A DNA stretch of 64,000 nucleotides. It comes from Bombus terrestris (taxonomy: Eukaryota > Arthropoda > Insecta > Hymenoptera > Apidae). The stretch spans positions 682,001 to 746,000 of the forward strand of contig NW_025963556.1 in assembly GCF_910591885.1 (NCBI RefSeq). Reading direction: 5' to 3'. A program made the translations under genes and the position numbers. This document shows, piece by piece, positions 1-12,431 of this stretch. The number at the start of each line of letters is the position of its first letter. Position 1 is the first letter of the stretch. Below the pieces are notes generated by a model that saw only the letters and a list, made by a program, of their open reading frames with translations, was not told the DNA's origin and did not search any database.

Positions 1-180
1 GACGTCATGTAGTATTACTTTATGTCGTATGACGTCATGTAGTATTTCGTTATAACGTATGACGTTATGCAGTATTACGATATAACGTATGACGTTATGC
101 AGTATTAGGTTATAACGTATGACGTCATGTAGTATTACTTTATGACGTATGACGTCATGTAGTATTACTTTATGACGTAT
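1..180. repeat. Partial higher-order unit at left edge
   Basis: This is the last six monomers of a unit cut by the window edge. It holds a triad (TTTCGTTATAACG, GCAGTATTACGA, GCAGTATTAGG) followed by two ACTTTATG monomers, the usual lead-in to an A monomer. A private TATGTCGTAT variant lies near position 23. Confidence 0.9.
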
Positions 181-480
181 GACGTCATGTAGTATTTCGT
201 TTTAACGTACAACGTTATATAGAATTACGATATAACGCACAACGTTATGTCGTATTACGTTATAACTTATCATGTCATGTAGTATTACGTTATAACGTAT
301 GACGTTATGTAGTATTACGTTATTACGAATAACGTTATATTGTGTAACTTTATAACCTATGACCTTATGTTGTATTACGTTATAACGTATAAAGACATGT
401 AGTATTACGTTATAACGTATGACGTCATGTGGTATTACGTTATTACGAATATCGTAATATTGTATTACTTTATGACGTAT

Positions 481-660
481 GACGTCATGTAGTATTACTA
501 TATGACGTATGACGTCATGTAGTATTACTATATGACGTATGACGTCATGTAGTATTACTATATGACGTATGACGTCATGTAGTATTACTATATGACGTAT
601 GACGTCATGTAGTATTACTATATGACGTATGACGTCATGTAGTATTACTATATGACGTAT
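481..660. repeat. CTATATG monomer run (VNTR within alpha), six-copy allele
   Basis: Six copies of a monomer with second half TACTATATGACGTAT lie between the ATCGTAATATTG monomer and a GTATTAGG monomer. Copy number at this place in units carrying both alpha and B is 6 (units 1, 5, 8, 14, 15, 22, 24, 32), 4 (12, 18, 20, 28), 3 (6, 11, 17, 19), 2 (7, 10, 25, 27, 31, 33) or 1 (16). Confidence 0.95.
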
Positions 661-960
661 GACGTCATGTAGTATTAGGTTATAACGTATGAAGTTATGT
701 ATTATTACGATATAACGTATGACGTTAAGCAGTATTAGGTTATAACGTATGACGTTATGTAGTATTAGGTTATAACGTATGGCGTTATGTAGTATTACGA
801 TATAACGTATGACGTTATGCAGTACTACGTTATAACGTATGACGTTATGTAGTGTTACGTTATAATGTATGACGTTATGTAGCATTACGGTATTTCGAAC
901 AACGTTGTATTGTGTTACTTTATAACGTATGACGTTATGTAGTGTTACGTTATAACGTAT

Positions 961-989
961 GACGCCGTGTAGTATTACGTTATAAGTAT
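961..989. repeat. B: 29-bp monomer (first of 26)
   Basis: This monomer begins GACGCCGTG and ends TATAAGTAT. The final ACGT has lost its C (AACG became AAG), giving 29 bp. It is always followed by an AACATTATG monomer with GTATCACG. The block recurs 26 times, and each copy shifts the register and the minus-strand reading frame by one base. The other positions are given under the units that contain them. Confidence 0.95.
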
Positions 990-2129
990 AACATTATGTA
1001 GTATCACGTTATAGCGTATGACGTCATGTAGTATTACGTTATTACGAATATCGTAATATTGTGTTACTTTATGACGTATGACGTCATGTAATATTGCTTT
1101 ATGACGTATGACGTCATGTAGTATTTCCTTATAACGTATGACGTTATGTAGTATTACGATATAACGTATGACGTCATGTAGTATTACTTTATGACGTATG
1201 ACGTCATGTAGTATTACTTTATGACGTATGACGTCATGTAGTATTTCGTTATAACGTATGACGTTATGCAGTATTACGATATAACGTATGACGTTATGCA
1301 GTATTAGGTTATAACGTATGACGTCATGTAGTATTACTTTATGACGTATGACGTCATGTAGTATTACTTTATGACGTATGACGTCATGTAGTATTACTTT
1401 ATGACGTATGACGTCATATAGTATTACTTTATGACGTATGACGTCATGTAGTATTACTTTATGACGTATGACGTCATGTAGTATTTCGTTATAACGTATG
1501 ACGTTATGCAGTATTACGATATAACGTATGACGTTATGCAGTATTAGGTTATAACGTATGACGTCATGTAGTATTACTTTATGACGTATGACGTCATGTA
1601 GTATTACTTTATGACGTATGACGTCATGTAGTATTACTTTATGACGTATGACGTCATGTAGTATTTCGTTTTAACGTACAACGTTATATAGAATTACGAT
1701 ATAACGCACAACGTTATGTCGTATTACGTTATAACTTATCATGTCATGTAGTATTACGTTATAACGTATGACTTTATGTAGTATTACGTTATTACGAATA
1801 ACGTTATATTGTGTAACTTTATAACGTGTGACCTTATGTTGTATTACGTTATAACGTATAAAGACATGTAGTATTACGTTATAACGTATGACGTCATGTG
1901 GTATTACGTTATTACGAATATCGTAATATTGTGTTACTTTATGACGTATGACGTCATGTAATATTGCTTTATGACGTATGACGTCATGTAATATTGCTTT
2001 ATGACGTATGACGTCATGTAGTATTTCCTTATAACGTATGACGTTATGTAGTATTACGATATAACGTATGACGTTATGCAGTACTACGTTATAACGTATG
2101 ACGTTATGTAGTGTTACGTTATAACGTAT

Positions 2130-2849
2130 GACGTTATGTATTAGTACGATATAACGTATGACGTTATGCAGTATGAGGTTATAACGTATGACGTCATGTA
2201 GTTTTGCGTTATAACGTATGACGTCATGTAGTATTAGGTTATAACGTATGCCGTCATGTAGTATTACGTTATAACATATGACGTCATGTAGTAATACGAT
2301 ATAACGTACAACGTTATATAGAATTACGATATAACGCACAACGTTATGTCGTATTACGTTATAACGTATCATGTCATGTAGTATTACGTTATTACGAATA
2401 ACGTTATATTGTGTTACCTTATAACGTGTGACCTTTTGTTGTATTACGTTATAACGTATAAAGACATGTAGTATTACGTTATAACGTATGACGTTATGTA
2501 TTAGTACGATATAACGTATGACGTTATGCAGTATGAGGTTATAACGTATGACGTCATGTAGTTTTGCGTTATAACGTATGACCTCATGTAGTATTAGGTT
2601 ATAACGTATGCCGTCATGTAGTATTACGTTATAACATATGACGTCATGTAGTAATACGATATAACGTACAACGTTATATAGAATTACGATATAACGCACA
2701 ACGTTATGTCGTATTACGTTATAACGTATCATGTCATGTAGTATTACGTTATTACGAATAACGTTATATTGTGTTAACTTATAACGTGTGACCTTTTGTT
2801 GTATTACGTTATAACGTATAAAGGCATGTAGTATTACGTTGTAACGTAT
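2130..2849. repeat. Internal 360-bp duplication of the beta core, unit 2
   Basis: Copies 2130-2489 and 2490-2849 each start with GACGTTATGTATTAGTACG and end with a TATAAAG(A/G)CATG monomer, 12 monomers each. The second copy has GACCTCATG near 2579 where the first has GACGTCATG. Its fourth-from-last monomer reads GTGTTAACTTA where the first reads GTGTTACCTTA. Confidence 0.92.
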
Positions 2850-3300
2850 GACGTCATGTAGTATTACTTTATGACGTATGACGTCATGTAGTATTATGTT
2901 ATAACATATGCCGTCATGTAGTATTACGTTATAACATATCACGTCATGTAATATTACGATATAACGTACAGCGTTATATAGAATTACGATATAACGCACA
3001 ACGTTATGTCGTATTACGTTATACCGTATGACGTTATATTGTGTTACTTTATGACGTATGACGTCATGTAGTATTACTTTATGACGTATGACGTCATGTA
3101 GTATTACTTTATGACGTATGACGTCATGTAGTATTACTTTATGACGTATGACGTCATGTAGTATTTCGTTATAACGTATGACGTTATGCAGTATTACGAT
3201 ATAACGTATGACGTTATGCGGTATTAGGTTATAACTTATGACGTTATGGAGTATTACGTTATAACGTATGACGTCATGTGGTATTACGTTATTACGAATA

Positions 3301-3315
3301 ACGTTATATTATGTT
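3301..3315. repeat. C: 15-bp half monomer (first of 23)
   Basis: The 15 bases ACGTTATATTATGTT stand where a 30-bp monomer is expected, between a GTGGTATTACG...GAATA monomer and an ACTTTATG run. All 23 copies have the same junction, so they descend from one event. A 30-bp relative (ATGTTACTTTATGACATATG type, for example near 17,901) exists at the head of delta segments. It shows what the sequence looks like when the second half is present. Confidence 0.95.
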
Positions 3316-3614
3316 ACGTCATGTAGTATTACTTTATGACGTATGACGTCATGTAGTATTACTTTATGACGTATGACGTCATGTAGTATTACTTTATGAC
3401 GTATGACGTCATGTAGTATTACTTTCTGACGTATGACGTCATGTAGTATTACTTTATGACGTATGACGTCATGTAGTATTTCTTTATAACGTATGACGTT
3501 ATGCAGTATTACGATATAACGTATGACGTTATGCAGTATTAGGTTATAACGTATGACGTCATGTAGTATTACTTTATGACGTATGACGTCATGTAGTATT
3601 ACTTTATGACGTAT

Positions 3615-4454
3615 GACGTCATGTAGTATTTCGTTTTAACGTACAACGTTATATAGAATTACGATATAACGCACAACGTTATGTCGTATTACGTTATAAC
3701 TTATCATGTCATGTAGTATTACGTTATAACGTATGACGTTATGTAGTATTACGTTATTACGAATAACGTTATATTGTGTAACTTTATAACCTATGACCTT
3801 ATGTTGTATTACGTTATAACGTATAAAGACATGTAGTATTACGTTATAACGTATGACGTCATGTGGTATTACGTTATTACGAATATCGTAATATTGTATT
3901 ACTTTATGACGTATGACGTCATGTAGTATTACTATATGACGTATGACGTCATGTAGTATTACTATATGACGTATGACGTCATGTAGTATTACTATATGAC
4001 GTATGACGTCATGTAGTATTACTATATGACGTATGACGTCATGTAGTATTACTATATGACGTATGACGTCATGTAGTATTACTATATGACGTATGACGTC
4101 ATGTAGTATTAGGTTATAACGTATGAAGTTATGTATTATTACGATATAACGTATGACGTCATGTAGTATTTCGTTATAACGTATGACGTTATGCAGTATT
4201 ACGATATAACGTATGACGTTATGCAGTATTAGGTTATAACGTATGACGTCATGTAGTATTACTTTATGACGTATGACGTCATGTAGTATTACTTTATGAC
4301 GTATGACGTCAAGTAGTATTTCGTTATAACGTATGACGTTATGCAGTATTACGATATAACGTATGACGTTATGCAGTATTAGGTTATAACGTATGACGTC
4401 ATGTAGTATTACTTTATGACGTATGACGTCATGTAGTATTACTTTATGACGTAT
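3615..4454. repeat. HOR unit 3: truncated A-alpha joined to triads (840 bp)
   Basis: The unit has 28 slots and neither B nor C. The six-copy CTATATG run at 3915-4094 is intact. After the GAAGTTATG monomer (4125-4154) the sequence jumps straight into a TTTCGTTATAACG triad, so the rest of alpha, B and gamma are deleted. A private GTCAAGTAG variant lies near 4309. Confidence 0.9.
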
Positions 4455-6029
4455 GACGTCATGTAGTATTTCGTTTTAACGTACAACGTTATATAGAATT
4501 ACGATATAACGCACAACGTTATGTCGTATTACGTTATAACTTATCATGTCATGTAGTATTACGTTATAACGTATGACTTTATGTAGTATTACGTTATTAC
4601 GAATAACGTTATATTGTGTAACTTTATAACGTATGACCTTATGTTGTATTACGTTATAACGTATAAAGACATGTAGTATTACGTTATAACGTATGACGTC
4701 ATGTGGTATTACGTTATTACGAATATCGTAATATTGTGTTACTTTATGACGTATGACGTCATGTAATATTGCTTTATGACGTATGACGTCATGTAGTATT
4801 TCCTTATAACGTATGACGTTATGTAGTATTACGATATAACGTATGACGTTATGCAGTACTACGATATAACGTATGACGTTATGCAGTACTACGTTATAAC
4901 GTATGACTTTATGTAGTGTTACGTTATAACGTATGACGTTATGTATTAGTACGATATAACGTATGACGTTATGCAGTATGAGGTTATATCGTATGACGTC
5001 ATGTAGTTTTGCGTTATAACGTATGACGTCATGTAGTATTAGGTTATAACGTATGCCGTCATGTAGTATTACGTTATAACATATGACGTCATGTAGTAAT
5101 ACGATATAACGTACAACGTTATATAGAATTACGATATAACGCACAACGTTATGTCGTATTACGTTATAACGTATCATGTCATGTAGTATTACGTTATTAC
5201 GAATAACGTTATATTGTGTTACCTTATAACGTGTGACCTTTTGTTGTATTACGTTATAACGTATAAAGGCATGTAGTATTACGTTGTAACGTATGACGTC
5301 ATGTAGTATTACTTTATGACGTATGACGTCATGTAGTATTATGTTATAACATATGCCGTCATGTAGTATTACGTTATAACATATGACGTCATGTAATATT
5401 ACGATATAACGTACAGCGTTATATAGAATTACGATATAACGCACAACGTTATGTCGTATTACGTTATACCGTATGACGTTATATTGTGTTACTTTATGAC
5501 GTATGACGTCATGTAGTATTACTTTATGACGTATGACGTCATGTAGTATTACTTTATGACGTATGACGTCATGTAGTATTACGATATAACGTATGACGTT
5601 ATGCGGTATTAGGTTATAACTTATGACGTTATGGAGTATTACGTTATAACGTATGACGTCATGTGGTATTACGTTATTACGAATAACGTTATATTATGTT
5701 ACGTCATGTAGTATTACTTTATGACGTATGACGTCATGTAGTATTACTTTATGACGTATGACGTCATGTAGTATTACTTTATGACGTATGACGTCATGTA
5801 GTATTACTTTATGACGTATGACGTCATGTAGTATTACTTTCTGACGTATGACGTCATGTAGTATTACTTTATGACGTATGACGTCATGTAGTATTTCTTT
5901 ATAACGTATGACGTTATGCAGTATTACGATATAACGTATGACGTTATGCAGTATTAGGTTATAACGTATGACGTCATGTAGTATTACTTTATGACGTATG
6001 ACGTCATGTAGTATTACTTTATGACGTAT
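4455..6029. repeat. HOR unit 4: A-alpha/beta fusion, C (1,575 bp)
   Basis: The fusion monomer is at 4725-4754 and the beta core is single. The half monomer is at 5686-5700. One stretch near 5577 passes from an ACTTTATG run straight to an ACGATATAACG monomer without the TTTCGTTATAACG member of the triad. A similar shortened triad is seen in units 11, 13, 17, 21, 23, 26 and 29. Confidence 0.88.
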
Positions 6030-7663
6030 GACGTCATGTAGTATTTCGTTTTAACGTACAACGTTATATAGAATTACGATATAACGCACAACGTTATGTC
6101 GTATTACGTTATAACTTATCATGTCATGTAGTATTACGTTATAACGTATGACGTTATGTAGTATTACGTTATTACGAATAACGTTATATTGTGTAACTTT
6201 ATAACCTATGACCTTATGTTGTATTACGTTATAACGTATAAAGACATGTAGTATTACGTTATAACGTATGACGTCATGTGGTATTACGTTATTACGAATA
6301 TCGTAATATTGTGTTACTTTATGACGTATGACGTCATGTAGTATTACTATATGACGTATGACGTCATGTAGTATTACTATATGACGTATGACGTCATGTA
6401 GTATTACTATATGACGTATGACGTCATGTAGTATTACTATATGACGTATGACGTCATGTAGTATTACTATATGACGTATGACGTCATGTAGTATTACTAT
6501 ATGACGTATGACGTCATGTAGTATTAGGTTATAACGTATGAAGTTATGTATTATTACGATATAACGTATGACGTTAAGCAGTATTAGGTTATAACGTATG
6601 ACGTTATGTAGTATTAGGTTATAACGTATGGCGTTATGTAGTATTACGATATAACGTATGACGTTATGCAGTACTACGTTATAACGTATGACGTTATGTA
6701 GTGTTACGTTATAATGTATGACGTTATGTAGCATTACGGTATTTCGAACAACGTTGTATTGTGTTACTTTATAACGTATGACGTTATGTAGTGTTACGTT
6801 ATAACGTATGACGCCGTGTAGTATTACGTTATAAGTATAACATTATGTAGTATCACGTTATAGCGTATGACGTCATGTAGTATTACGTTATTACGAATAT
6901 CGTAATATTGTGTTACTTTATGACGTATGACGTCATGTAATATTGCTTTATGACGTATGACGTCATGTAGTATTTCTTTATAACGTATGACGTTATGTAG
7001 TATTACGATATAACGTATGACGTCATGTAGTATTACTTTATGACGTATGACGTCATGTAGTATTACTTTATGACGTATGACGTCATGTAGTATTACTTTA
7101 TGACTTATGACGTCATGTAGTATTACTTTATGACGTATGACCTCATGTAGTATTACTTTATGACGTATGACGTCATGTAGTATTACTTTATGACGTATGA
7201 CGTCATGTAGTATTTCGTTATAACGTATGACGTTATGCAGTATTACGATATAACGTATGACGTTATGCGGTATTAGGTTATAACTTATGACGTTATGGAG
7301 TATTACGTTATAACGTATGACGTCATGTGGTATTACGTTATTACGAATAACGTTATATTATGTTACGTCATGTAGTATTACTTTATGACGTATGACGTCA
7401 TGTAGTATTACTTTATGACGTATGACGTCATGTAGTATTACTTTATGACGTATGACGTCATGTAGTATTACTTTATGACGTATGACGTCATGTAGTATTA
7501 CTTTATGACGTATGACTTCATGTAGTATTTCGTTATAACGTATGACGTTATGCAGTATTACGATATAACGTATGACGTTATGCAGTATTAGGTTATAACG
7601 TATGACGTCATGTAGTATTACTTTATGACGTATGACGTCATGTAGTATTACTTTATGACGTAT
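6030..7663. repeat. HOR unit 5: A-alpha-B-gamma-C (1,634 bp)
   Basis: The unit has 55 slots and represents the most repeated unit length (also units 18, 24 and 32). The CTATATG run at 6330-6509 has six copies. B is at 6810-6838 and C at 7350-7364. gamma starts with TTCTTTATAACG instead of TTCCTTATAACG near 6972. It carries the GACTTATG and GACCTCATG markers near 7103 and 7139, shared with units 8 and 18. Confidence 0.92.
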
Positions 7664-10017
7664 GACGTCATGTAGTATTTCGTTTTAACGTACAACGTTA
7701 TATAGAATTACGATATAACGCACAACGTTATGTCGTATTACGTTATAACTTATCATGTCATGTAGTATTACGTTATAACGTATGACTTTATGTAGTATTA
7801 CGTTATTACGAATAACGTTATATTGTGTAACTTTATAACGTATGACCTTATGTTGTATTACGTTATAACGTATAAAGACATGTAGTATTACGTTATAACG
7901 TATGACGTCATGTGGTATTACGTTATTACGAATATCGTAATATTGTATTACTTTATGACGTATGACGTCATGTAGTATTACTATATGACGTATGACGTCA
8001 TGTAGTATTACTATATGACGTATGACGTCATGTAGTATTACTATATGACGTATGACGTCATGTAGTATTAGGTTATAACGTATGAAGTTATGTATTATTA
8101 CGATATAACGTATGACGTTAAGCAGTATTAGGTTATAACGTATGACGTTATGTAGTATTAGGTTATAACGTATGGCGTTATGTAGTATTACGATATAACG
8201 TATGACGTTATGCAGTACTACGTTATAACGTATGACGTTATGTAGTGTTACGTTATAATGTATGACGTTATGTAGCATTACGGTATTTCGAACAACGTTG
8301 TATTGTGTTACTTTATAACGTATGACGTTATGTAGTGTTACGTTATAACGTATGACGCCGTGTAGTATTACGTTATAAGTATAACATTATGTAGTATCAC
8401 GTTATAGCGTATGACGTCATGTAGTATTACGTTATTACGAATATCGTAATATTGTGTTACTTTATGACGTATGACGTCATGTAATATTGCTTTATGACGT
8501 ATGACGTCATGTAGTATTTCCTTATAACGTATGACGTTATGTAGTATTACGATATAACGTATGACGTTATGCAGTACTACGTTATAACGTATGACTTTAT
8601 ATAGTGTTACGTTATAACGTATGACGTTATGTATTAGTACGATATAACGTATGACGTTATGCAGTATGAGGTTATAACGTATGACGTCATGTAGTTTTGC
8701 GTTATAACGTATGACGTCATGTAGTATTAGGTTATAACGTATGCCGTCATGTAGTATTACGTTATAACATATGACGTCATGTAGTAATACGATATAACGT
8801 ACAACGTTATATAGAATTACGATATAACGCACAACGTTATGTCGTATTGCGTTATAACGTATCATGTCATGTAGTATTACGTTATTACGAATAACGTTAT
8901 ATTGTGTTACCTTATAACGTGTGACCTTTTGTTGTATTACGTTATAACGTATAAAGGCATGTAGTATTACGTTGTAACGTATGACGTCATGTAGTATTAC
9001 TTTATGACGTATGACGTCATGTAGTATTATGTTATAACATATGCCGTCATGTAGTGTTACGTTATAACATATGACGTCATGTAATATTACGATATAACGT
9101 ACAGCGTTATATAGAATTACGATATAACGCACAACGTTATGTCGTATTACGTTATACCGTATGACGTTATATTGTGTTACTTTATGACGTATGACGTCAT
9201 GTAGTATTACTTTATGACGTATGCCGTCATGTAGTATTACGTTATAACATATGACGTCATGTAGTAATACGATATAACGTACAACGTTATATAGAATTAC
9301 GATATAACGCACAACGTTATGTCGTATTACGTTATAACGTATCATGTCATGTAGTAATACGATATAACGTACAACGTTATATAGAATTACGATATAACGC
9401 ACAACGTTATGTCGTATTACGTTATAACGTATCATGTCATGTAGTATTACGTTATAACGAATGACGTTATGGAGTATTACGTTATAACGTATGACGCCAT
9501 GTGGTATTACGTTATTACGAATAACGTTATATTATGTTACTTTATGACATATGACGTCATGTAGTATTACTTTATGACGTATGACGTCATGTAGTATTAC
9601 TTTATGACGTATGACGTCATGTAGTATTACTTTATGACGTATGACGTCATGTAGTATTTCGTTATAACGTATGACGTTATGCAGTATTACGATATAACGT
9701 ATGACGTTATGCGGTATTAGGTTATAACTTATGACGTTATGGAGTATTACGTTATAACGTATGACGTCATGTGGTATTACGTTATTACGAATAACGTTAT
9801 ATTATGTTACGTCATGTAGTATTACTTTATGACGTATGACGTCATGTAGTATTTCGTTATAACGTATGACGTTATGCAGTATTACGATATAACGTATGAC
9901 GTTATGCAGTATTAGGTTATAACGTATGACGTCATGTAGTATTACTTTATGACGTATGACGTCATGTAGTATTACTTTATGACGTATGACGTCATGTAGT
10001 ATTACTTTATGACGTAT
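7664..10017. repeat. HOR unit 6: A-alpha-B-beta with delta remnant, C (2,354 bp)
   Basis: The CTATATG run at 7964-8053 has three copies. B is at 8354-8382. beta carries the ACTTTATATAG variant near 8593 that marks one beta lineage. The terminal beta pair of monomers (TAATACGATATAACG then ATATAGAATTACG) is duplicated around 9262 and 9353. A full-length ATGTTACTTTATGACATATG monomer near 9534 is the start of a delta segment that is otherwise lost. C is at 9794-9808. Confidence 0.88.
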
Positions 10018-12431
10018 GACGTCATGTAGTATTTCGTTTTAACGTACAACGTTATATAGAATTACGATATAACGCACAACGTTATGTCGTATTACGTTAT
10101 AACTTATCATGTCATGTAGTATTACGTTATAACGTATGACGTTATGTAGTATTACGTTATTACGAATAACGTTATATTGTGTAACTTTATAACGTATGAC
10201 CTTATGTTGTATTACGTTATAACGTATAAAGACATGTAGTATTACGTTATAACGTATGACGTCATGTGGTATTACGTTATTACGAATATCGTAATATTGT
10301 ATTACTTTATGACGTATGACGTCATGTAGTATTACTATATGACGTATGACGTCATGTAGTATTACTATATGACGTATGACGTCATGTAGTATTAGGTTAT
10401 AACGTATGAAGTTATGTATTATTACGATATAACGTATGACGTTAAGCAGTATTAGGTTATAACGTATGACGTTATGTAGTGTTAGGTTATAACGTATGGC
10501 GTTATGTAGTATTACGATATAACGTATGACGTTATGCAGTATTACGTTATAACGTATGGCGTTATGTAGTGTTACGTTATAATGTATGACGTTATGTAGC
10601 ATTACGGTATTTCGAACAACGTTGTATTGTGTTACTTTATAACGTATGACGTTATGTAGTGTTACGTTATAACGTATGACGCCGTGTAGTATTACGTTAT
10701 AAGTATAACATTATGTAGTATCACGTTATAGCGTATGACGTCATGTAGTATTACGTTATTACGAATATCGTAATATTGTGTTACTTTATGACGTATGACG
10801 TCATGTAATATTGCTTTATGACGTATGACGTCATGTAGTATTTCCTTATAACGTATGACGTTATGTAGTATTACGATATAACGTATGACGTTATGCAGTA
10901 CTACGTTATAACGTATGACGTTATGTAGTGTTACGTTATAACGTATGACGTTATGTATTAGTACGATATAACGTATGACGTTATGCAGTATGAGGTTATA
11001 ACGTATGACGTCATGTAGTTTTGCGTTATAACGTATGACGTCATGTAGTATTAGGTTATAACGTATGCCGTCATGTAGTATTACGTTATAACATATGACG
11101 TCATGTAGTAATACGATATAACGTACAACGTTATATAGAATTACGATATAACGCACAACGTTATGTCGTATTACGTTATAACGTATCATGTCATGTAGTA
11201 TTATGTTATTACGAATAACGTTATATTGTGTTACCTTATAACGTGTGACCTTTTGTTGTATTACGTTATAACGTATAAAGACATGTAGTATTACGTTATA
11301 ACGTATGACGTTATGTATTAGTACGATATAACGTATGACGTTATGCAGTATGAGGTTATAACGTATGACGTCATGTAGTTTTGCGTTATAACGTATGACC
11401 TCATGTAGTATTAGGTTATAACGTATGCCGTCATGTAGTATTACGTTATAACATATGACGTCATGTAGTAATACGATATAACGTACAACGTTATATAGAA
11501 TTACGATATAACGCACAACGTTATGTCGTATTACGTTATAACGTATCATGTCATGTAGTATTACGTTATTACGAATAACGTTATATTGTGTTACCTTATA
11601 ACGTGTGACCTTTTGTTGTATTACGTTATAACGTATAAAGGCATGTAGTATTACGTTGTAACGTATGACGTCATGTAGTATTACTTTATGACGTATGACG
11701 TCATGTAGTATTATGTTATAACATATGCCGTCATGTAGTATTACGTTATAACATATCACGTCATGTAATATTACGATATAACGTACAGCGTTATATAGAA
11801 TTACGATATAACGCACAACGTTATGTCGTATTACGTTATACCGTATGACGTTATATTGTGTTACTTTATGACGTATGACGTCATGTAGTATTACTTTATG
11901 ACGTATGACGTCATGTAGTATTACTTTATGACGTATGACGTCATGTAGTATTACTTTATGACGTATGACGTCATGTAGTATTTCGTTATAACGTATGACG
12001 TTATGCAGTATTACGATATAACGTATGACGTTATGCGGTATTAGGTTATAACTTATGACGTTATGGAGTATTACGTTATAACGTATGACGTCATGTGGTA
12101 TTACGTTATTACGAATAACGTTATATTATGTTACGTCATGTAGTATTACTTTATGACGTATGACGTCATGTAGTATTACTTTATGACGTATGACGTCATG
12201 TAGTATTACTTAATGACGTATGACGTCATGTAGTATTACTTTATGACGTATGACGTCATGTAGTATTACTTTATGACGTATGACGTCATGTAGTATTTCG
12301 TTATAACGTATGACGTTATGCAGTATTACGATATAACGTATGACGTTATGCAGTATTAGGTTATAACGTATGACGTCATGTAGTATTACTTTATGACGTA
12401 TGACGTCATGTAGTATTACTTTATGACGTAT
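10018..12431. repeat. HOR unit 7: A-alpha-B-beta with doubled core, C (2,414 bp)
   Basis: The CTATATG run at 10318-10377 has two copies. B is at 10678-10706. The beta core is duplicated at 10947-11306 and 11307-11666, the same 360-bp step as in unit 2, with the same GACCTCATG marker in the second copy. C is at 12118-12132. A private ACTTAATGACG variant lies near 12209. Confidence 0.9.
10947..11666. repeat. Internal 360-bp duplication of the beta core, unit 7
   Basis: Copies 10947-11306 and 11307-11666 have the same boundaries as the duplication in unit 2. The second copy again carries GACCTCATG (near 11397). The shared marker implies that the duplication arose once and was then copied to both places about 8.8 kb apart. 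Confidence 0.92.

Larger units (their letters stand above)
181..1649. repeat. HOR unit 1: A-alpha-B-gamma-T (1,469 bp)
   Basis: The unit has 49 slots. The CTATATG run at 481-660 has six copies. The TTTCGAACAACG monomer is near 892-903 and the 29-bp monomer is at 961-989. gamma begins with TTCCTTATAACG near 1126 and is followed by ACTTTATG runs interrupted by triads. alpha carries the CCTATGACC marker near 357, which defines a subfamily shared with units 3, 5, 8, 18 and 20. Confidence 0.92.
1650..3614. repeat. HOR unit 2: A-alpha/beta fusion with doubled beta core, C (1,965 bp)
   Basis: alpha joins beta directly at the ATCGTAATATTG monomer (1920-1949), so the CTATATG run, the TTTCGAACAACG monomer and B are all missing. 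The beta core is duplicated: 2130-2489 and 2490-2849 are near-identical 360-bp copies. The 15-bp half monomer is at 3301-3315. The ATATTGCTTT monomer is present twice in a row (near 1971 and 2001), unlike most copies. Confidence 0.9.

Noticed and set aside
202..885. Pentapeptide-repeat protein (Pfam Pentapeptide family, A(D/N)LXX)
   Set aside because: The translation has a 5-residue sub-period (for example HDVIR, YNVIL). However, the position that should hold a small residue in that fold is H or Y, and the period is explained by the 15-bp DNA half-monomer.
881..910. CENP-B box in the TTTCGAACAACG monomer
   Set aside because: It starts like the core TTCG but lacks the required CGGG at the right distance. 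No other monomer fits the motif either.
961..989. B as the scar of a transposon insertion or excision
   Set aside because: B is simply a monomer lacking one base. There is no target-site duplication, inverted terminal repeat or foreign sequence at any of its copies.
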